From Rhabditophanes sp. KR3021 (taxonomy: Eukaryota > Nematoda > Chromadorea > Rhabditida > Alloionematidae), in the NCBI GenBank assembly GCA_963281155.1, contig CAUJLY010000001.1, forward strand, positions 806,001-870,000: a stretch of DNA of 64,000 nucleotides, read 5' to 3'. Positions within the stretch are counted from its first letter, which is position 1. Each line of letters starts with the position of its first letter. A program made the position numbers and the translations under genes. Shown one piece after another: positions 58,742 through 64,000 of the stretch. The notes below the pieces were generated by a model. That model was not told where the DNA came from, ran no database searches, and saw only the letters and a program-made list of their open reading frames with translations.

Positions 58742-60221
58742 TTATTCATCATTTTCACAAGTACTAAAGAGATCTCTTCGTACACGACCAAAACTACGAA
58801 TTCTACTAACTCTTACATTATGACCTCTGACTGGAGTTTCTTCAACATCGGCTGGATTTACATTTTCCTTTGGAAGAGAAATGACTCGACCAGTTTCAAC
58901 TTCACTTTTTAAAGCCGCCATTTCTTCCTCTTCTTTTGGAACTGTGACAAAGAGACTTGCTAATGAAAGTTTGTGTTTATTAAGACGACTTTTCTTTGAT
59001 CTTATTCTTGGAGATTCTTCCCCCTCATATGAAGTTACCGATTCGTCAGAATCTCTTGTACCACTAGTATCTTCTAATTCTGAGCTAAAATTAAACCTGT
59101 CATTGTTGATGCATCCGAATCTTCTTTTGGATGGAGGCTTGATCAACATTGGAGTAGTACCAACCATTCCAACTACTTTCTCTTCCTTTTCACATACGAT
59201 TCTTGTGCTGACTCGTTTGACTTCACCTAATTGTTTGAGTAAATGCTGAGCTGATAATCTTTCACTTTTTTCAACACAGATCATTGCATTAATAAGATCA
59301 ATGATACTTTCATCTACGCCTTGTTTAAGTTCTTCTGGAAAAGAACCTTTCCTCAGCATATGAAAAAGAAACATCATTTTCAGGCATAAAAATGTCAGTT
59401 GCCAATTCAAGAATACATAACCCAGCTGCAAAAATATCAGCTCCAAAAGTGGGTTGTTCTCTGAAAAGTTCATCAGCCATATATCTCTTGTCACCTTCTG
59501 GAATGTCTGAATTGGTGTTAATTGATGAAACTTCAATGGCATGTCCAAAATCACCGAGTTTAGCTACATTAAATTGATCAACAAAAAAATTTTCCAACTT
59601 CACATCCAAATGCAATACTCCTAAACCATGAATGTGTGCGATACTAGCTAACATGTCTCGGGAATACATTTTAATTTCATCCAAAGTCAAGTCATTGTGA
59701 GTTTTGGCAAGGTCGTAAAGGCTTCCTACGCAACATTCCATAATTAAGTATGATTTACCCGATTGAATCCATGCTTCGTGCAATTTTACTATATTTTGGT
59801 GGGATTGGACTTTACCCAGCATTTGGAATTCCCTCACATTGTTTTGGAAGTCACCGAATTTTGTGATGATTTGCTTCTTGACTGCACATTTGATTCCGTC
59901 ACTTTTTCTAACACAAGCACTGACTTGTCCGAAGGCTCCATTAGCAATAATTTTATTCGTGGTATAAGCAACATTAAAATACGTTTCGAAACCATCTGCA
60001 TTCTTTGATTTGTATTGAGAGGTTGCTAAGTATTCCGCAACTTGGTTTAAATCATCGTCACTTTTGAATTGGTGGAGTAAATCATTTGTACGGATGTTTT
60101 CAATATAACTGCTACCATTGAATCTCTTTAATCTGTCGTTGAATATTAAAGGTGGGATTATGGGGCCATCTCTAGTTAGGTCAAGTTGGCGTTTTTGGTT
60201 TTTAGTAATAAACATTTTCAT
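58742..60221 (-). CDS. wee-1.3: Myt1-type inhibitory CDK1 kinase, interrupted by a 1-nt frame break
   Basis: One long exon whose frame changes once. The first part (60221 to about 59369) has the P-loop NGAFGQV, lysine motif CAVKK, catalytic loop LHLDVKLENFFV, the D-F-G motif GDFGHAIE, and EGDKRYMADELF/FGADIFAAGLCILELA as in PKMYT1. After MPENDVSF the frame is lost at a run of five A (59364-59368, + strand). The other frame continues HMLRKGSFPEEL and RLSAQHLLKQ (end of the kinase fold), then a Ser/Arg-rich C-terminal tail to 58742. Removing one base of the run gives a 492-residue kinase of normal architecture. Myt1 phosphorylates CDK1 Thr14/Tyr15 and blocks entry to M phase. It is usually essential, so an assembly error is likely. 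The upstream acceptor at 60238-60239 implies a 5' non-coding exon. Confidence 0.88.
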
Positions 60222-60511
60222 GCTTGAGAAACTATCTGAAAACAAAAAAGATTAGATATTGTTGATGCAATTAAAGTAATATTAAATAGGAGGCAAACGT
60301 TAATCTAATTGGGAGGAAGTAAGGGACCGTTTTGCTTGAATGTAGATTATACAAATGATTTATTAATTTGTGTATAATATGAGATAGGACCACCTTTTTT
60401 GTGGAATTTAATATAAGTGAGCGTTTAAGACCTTCTAAGAAAGCGACTTGTAATAAAAGTGTCGAAAGCGTGTATAAGTAAAAAGGGTGGATAAACATGA
60501 AAGGACTGAAA

Positions 60512-60621
60512 ATGGTTGATGAATTTATTGTCAATTACTAAAAGGTGGTAAATAAGTAGACTACAAATGGTTTATTAATTTATTGTAGATAACTAAAAGG
60601 CTGTAAATATTTACGGGCTAA
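60512..60621. repeat. Diverged 55-bp tandem duplication
   Basis: Two adjacent units start ATGGTTgATgAATTTATTGT (60512) and ATGGTTtATtAATTTATTGT (60567). Both continue through ACTAAAAGG...GTAAATA. A further partial match, ACAAATGATTTATTAATTTG, lies at about 60350. No coding sense. Confidence 0.5.
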
Positions 60622-61907
60622 AATGATAGATTAATGTAGTGTGTTTAGATGTGTCTCGATCCTTAGAACGGCACTTATTGAATGTGCCATACCGAAAAGC
60701 GGTGGATAGATAATTGAATAAATATACAATAAATTTATTGCTTAAAAAGAAATGCAATTGTCTAATCAAAATAAAAGCTCAAGCGAGTCTTAAGGAGCTC
60801 AGTGAATAAAACCATCAAAAGAGTAATACTAGTGAATGCATATAAGGAAGCAGTAGTAGTAGACCAAAGCTTACACAATCAAAGTCCATTAAAGGTAGTT
60901 AATAAGCTTAAATCACACGCATAAACTTTAAATCAGGAGTATAAAACATCAAGTTATGTAATTAACTTGTGATACAATTAATAAGGTGAATAAATTGAAT
61001 CATCCTTCACTTAATAATAAAGCAACCGTTCTCGGCATGATTAGATATGCAATGAAAACAAGATTGAACTGAATTATGTGACGATCTTTAGAGGAACAGG
61101 TCAAGCTGATGCAATATGATGGTGCTTTTTAGTACATCCTTAGTTTGATTAAGTTTGTAGGTGCATGTGTGGGAAGGTATATGTTCACGGATTTTAATAA
61201 TGGCATGTGGCACGTGTTTGTGCCAAGAAAGGAGCTAGTCAAACAGAGATACTCATCCATGACATGTCTTCTCAAACAAACTTGGACTTGTTACGTAATA
61301 ATATGAGTAGATGGCACTAAATAAGCCATCAATGTCGTTTTCTCGTTTAAAGAAGGATCATGTCAACGGAATTAAACTTTAATTAATTACACTTTAAACT
61401 TGGTAAACTTGATTTAGCAACAAAGTTTTAATTAAACCTAAGCAGAATGGCAATTACAAGTTCCTACTAAATCAACAATCAAAAATTTAGCTGTCAAATT
61501 GATCGGATACAAAGTGTAATTAAAAAGAACAGTGTAATGTATCACAATTGAACGTTCAATTAATTAGATCAAAGGAGCATTGTTTGTTAATGCGATAACC
61601 TATACAATTATCAGCTTACAAATTGAAAAGAGACTTTCCCTAAATTGAATGCTATAAGAACAATTCAAATCGTTTTCAAATTACTGATCTTATCTTGAAT
61701 ATAAATTATTCACTGATTTAATGTAATTGGACGATGTGGTAGATAAATTATGCAAAGTCTATAAAAAATATATTTGCATTCATAGATTAAAAAGATTAAA
61801 AAAGATTAATATATCCAGAAAATTAAAACGAAATTATACAAACCTCAATTATATTAATAAAGGTATGTGTGGTGGATCATTAAGATTTGCTTCTTTTATA
61901 CCAAAGT

Positions 61908-61987
61908 TATAATCTATTTTTTGACTTAATTTATTTTTGGCTTAATCCATTTTTTGACATAAACTATTTTTGATATAATCTATTTCA
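61908..61987. repeat. Degenerate 16-17-bp tandem repeat
   Basis: About five imperfect copies of TTAATCTATTTTTTGAC (for example TTAATTTATTTTTGGC, TTAATCCATTTTTTGAC, ATAAACTATTTTTGAT, ATAATCTATTTCATTT). More diverged copies of TAATCTATTT occur to about 62075. Confidence 0.5.
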
Positions 61988-63008
61988 TTTGTTTATGCTT
62001 AAAGTGTATTACTTTTAGCCTAATCTATTTCCCTTTTAGGTCCAAATTAACATACTTATTTTTGGTTTAATCTAATTAAATCAAGCTTCTTCACCATGTA
62101 TAAGTTGATACTTCTTTCACCAATTCCGCTATCTAAAAAGCCAAGTAAGTAATTTATTAAGTCGCCTGTGTGAACATCTTCATGATGGCACAATCAATCA
62201 CACATACACATGTAGTGTGTTCTTCACCACGTGCAAGAAGGCAATGCCATCTATAAATATTTAAAAATGGCCAGACTTTTTAAAGATAAAGTTGAGGAGA
62301 GAGTAGCAAATTGACATGCGTGGGAAAACTTTACAAAAGTTATGGCTTGATGAGGGTGGACTGGTAAATTAATCAAATTTATGAGTTTAGAGATGTTTCA
62401 CCGTTGAAACATGTTTAAAAGTGACTATTTTTAGTTGGTGAAAGGAATTAGCACAATTATGGGAATAATTTATTTTGGTCGTTGAATGATCTTAACATGT
62501 ACATATACGGTTATCAAGTTAGATTACCATCCCGCTTTCATCAAAGAATTTATCGCTAAATTCTCTTTAAACTTTTTGCACTATCGACATACTTTTAAAA
62601 GATACAAATACTACTTTTTTTGATAATAAAACAAATCCGACTTGGTCAAAGTTTACCAATTTTAATAAAACAAACATATTTAGTAATAAATTTTAACATA
62701 CAAACAGATACTTGGGAACTTTAAATGTAAAAGTTTGTCAACAATCGCTGTCTAAATAAAATGATTTTTAGAAGCTAGATTGCATTGTTATGGAATCATC
62801 AAACATTTAAATGTCCAATGACCATGTTTAGAGATTGTGTTCATGCTTGTAATTAAACACCATAATTTGATACTAGTTTGATAGTAAGTTGACGGTGTTG
62901 GACGTCAATGAATATTGCATTTTTTAATATTTGGTCAGTTGGTGATTTTGATTGGGATTGTTCCAATGTATAAAATGGCGTAAATTAGGGGGAAAATCAT
63001 CATTCAAA

Positions 63009-63747
63009 ATGCAATTCTTTAATCAAATAACTGTAGCTGTAACAACGGTTGCAGTTATTACAACACTCGGACCTGATACGGCATTATTGGATTAAGAGGT
63101 TGGGGGCAGTCTTGTATTCCGGGAAGTGCCGACACAACTACAGCAGGTATTTTTATTCAATTTATAGTTTCACATTTATTTATAATTTTAGGTTTCTCAT
63201 GTAACGAATCAGTAAGGAATATAGGAGGTAACTTTGGTTATAGAAGATAATTCAAAATTTAAGGTGAATTTGTTTGTACTGGATCATGCATAATCGGATC
63301 AACAACTTACGGTGCTTATACTTGTGTAACTCCGAGTATTGGAACTGAAAACTACTGTTCGGTCGGAGGTACTTCATCAACAGCGGTTTGTAACACAGAC
63401 GCTCAATGTACTGGTGGTACTTGTAATCTCTTGACTTTACAATGTTCGAGATCAGTCACAACTACCGTATTTACATGTGTCGACAAAATCGTTGATGGAA
63501 GAAGCGATTGCAGAAGTTTAGCGAATGGAGGTTATGGTGAAAATACTCTTTACCACACAATGATAACATATTATATTCATTAAGCTGTAATCGTTGCACT
63601 TTTGGAAGTTCATCTACTTTATGCGTCGACCTAATCAATCCTTATACAAATAAAACTGATTGTGACAAAAGAGCTTTTCTTTGCAAATCAAATGGATATG
63701 TTGGTCTAATGACTAGAGCCTGCAGAAAAAGTTGTGGTTACTGTTGA
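63009..63747 (+). pseudogene. Broken, internally deleted copy of the ShKT gene at 51.4-52.5 kb
   Basis: The copy starts MQFFNQIT, like MQFYNQIT of the 51383-52542 gene. The sequence around the ATG is nearly identical for more than 20 bases of leader, and a TATAAAAT box is present. It then jumps straight into the Thr/Val-rich region (TTVAVITT). The frame breaks near 63080-63095 and resumes as IGLRGWGQSCIPGSADTT. A splice (about 63148-63192) leads to GFSCNESVRN, and another to CTGSCIIGS and spaced cysteines. The first ShKT (CVDKIVDGRSDC) loses a cysteine and its frame near 63550-63590. The second (CVDLINPYTNKTDC...CRKSCGYC) is intact to the stop at 63747. At least two frame breaks and a deletion mark it as a pseudogene unless sequencing errors are involved. 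Confidence 0.7.
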
Positions 63748-64000
63748 AGTTTCATATAATTTAAAACTAATTTTATTAATCTTGGGACATTTATTCGGAT
63801 ATAATTTAATTTAAATCTTAAATGTATTTTTTCTATTTTTAATTATGTTGCAAAGACAAGAAACTAGTTATGTTTAGGGAAATAGTAACTCTTTATTTTA
63901 AAACAATAACCTTCAATAGCTATTTGTTGAAGCAGATAACATATAAATTAATAAAAATTACTACCATTGTTAAAAATCTCTTAAACTCAACCGCTGCTTG
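63748..64000. other. AT-rich end of window
   Basis: About 250 bases following the ShKT copy with no gene-like signal. Confidence 0.4.

Larger units (their letters stand above)
60222..63008. other. Gene-poor AT-rich region
   Basis: About 2.8 kb without a supportable gene. It contains a 55-bp tandem duplication (60512-60621) and a degenerate 16-17-bp tandem repeat (61908-61987). TATAAAAT at 62969-62976 lies 33 bases before the broken ShKT copy. Short ORFs such as 61727-61912 show no recognisable feature. Confidence 0.45.

Noticed and set aside
61727..61912. 61-codon Lys-rich ORF
   Set aside because: AT-driven composition. It ends in a simple tandem repeat.

Overview
The window is a piece of a nematode nuclear genome. 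The evidence is nematode-restricted chemoreceptors (Srt- and Srx-type serpentine receptors), several secreted ShKT proteins, a TAX-2-type cyclic-nucleotide-gated channel, an AT-rich sequence and very short introns. Nearly every intron I could trace is 37-52 nt, with GTAAGT-like donors and mostly TTTTAG (not TTTTCAG) acceptors. The species cannot be named from the sequence alone. Exons were joined by hand, using frame, splice sites and family conservation. Exon coordinates are given in each entry.

Layout. 0-7 kb (+ strand): two serpentine receptor genes, an IgGFc-binding-like secreted protein and a decayed receptor. 7-10.7 kb: a two-exon gene of unknown family and a 580-residue leucine-rich orphan. 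12-25 kb: a chemoreceptor cluster with two + strand Srx-like paralogues, one - strand Srx-like gene, three tandem - strand Srt genes and one Str/Srd-like gene, with a CYP2-clan cytochrome P450 among them. 25-31 kb: a small membrane protein, an isolated 5S rRNA gene, two small ShKT proteins and a compact ADAM10-like metalloprotease. 31-35.6 kb: a proline-rich protein ending in a mariner-type DNA-binding domain, an SLC18B1-like MFS transporter and a Kelch relic.

35.9-60.2 kb: almost all genes lie on the - strand. They are a RIN-type Rab5 exchange factor (SH2-VPS9-RA, six coding exons), an ADAM/ADAMTS-type protease with an acidic Ser-Gly insertion, a GLIPR2-like CAP protein, a long secreted ShKT protein, a second P450, TAX-2 and a Myt1 kinase. 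A galectin relic is the only + strand gene-like item here. 60-64 kb is gene-poor and ends with a broken + strand copy of the ShKT gene of 51.4-52.5 kb.

The receptors and TAX-2 belong to chemosensory signalling. The P450s, ShKT, CAP, ADAM and IgGFc-like genes are typical of environment-facing and extracellular-matrix biology. RIN and Myt1 are conserved housekeeping regulators. No single pathway joins the genes.

Several genes, including the normally essential Myt1, are interrupted by single-base frame breaks at short homopolymers. Some of these may be assembly errors rather than true mutations.
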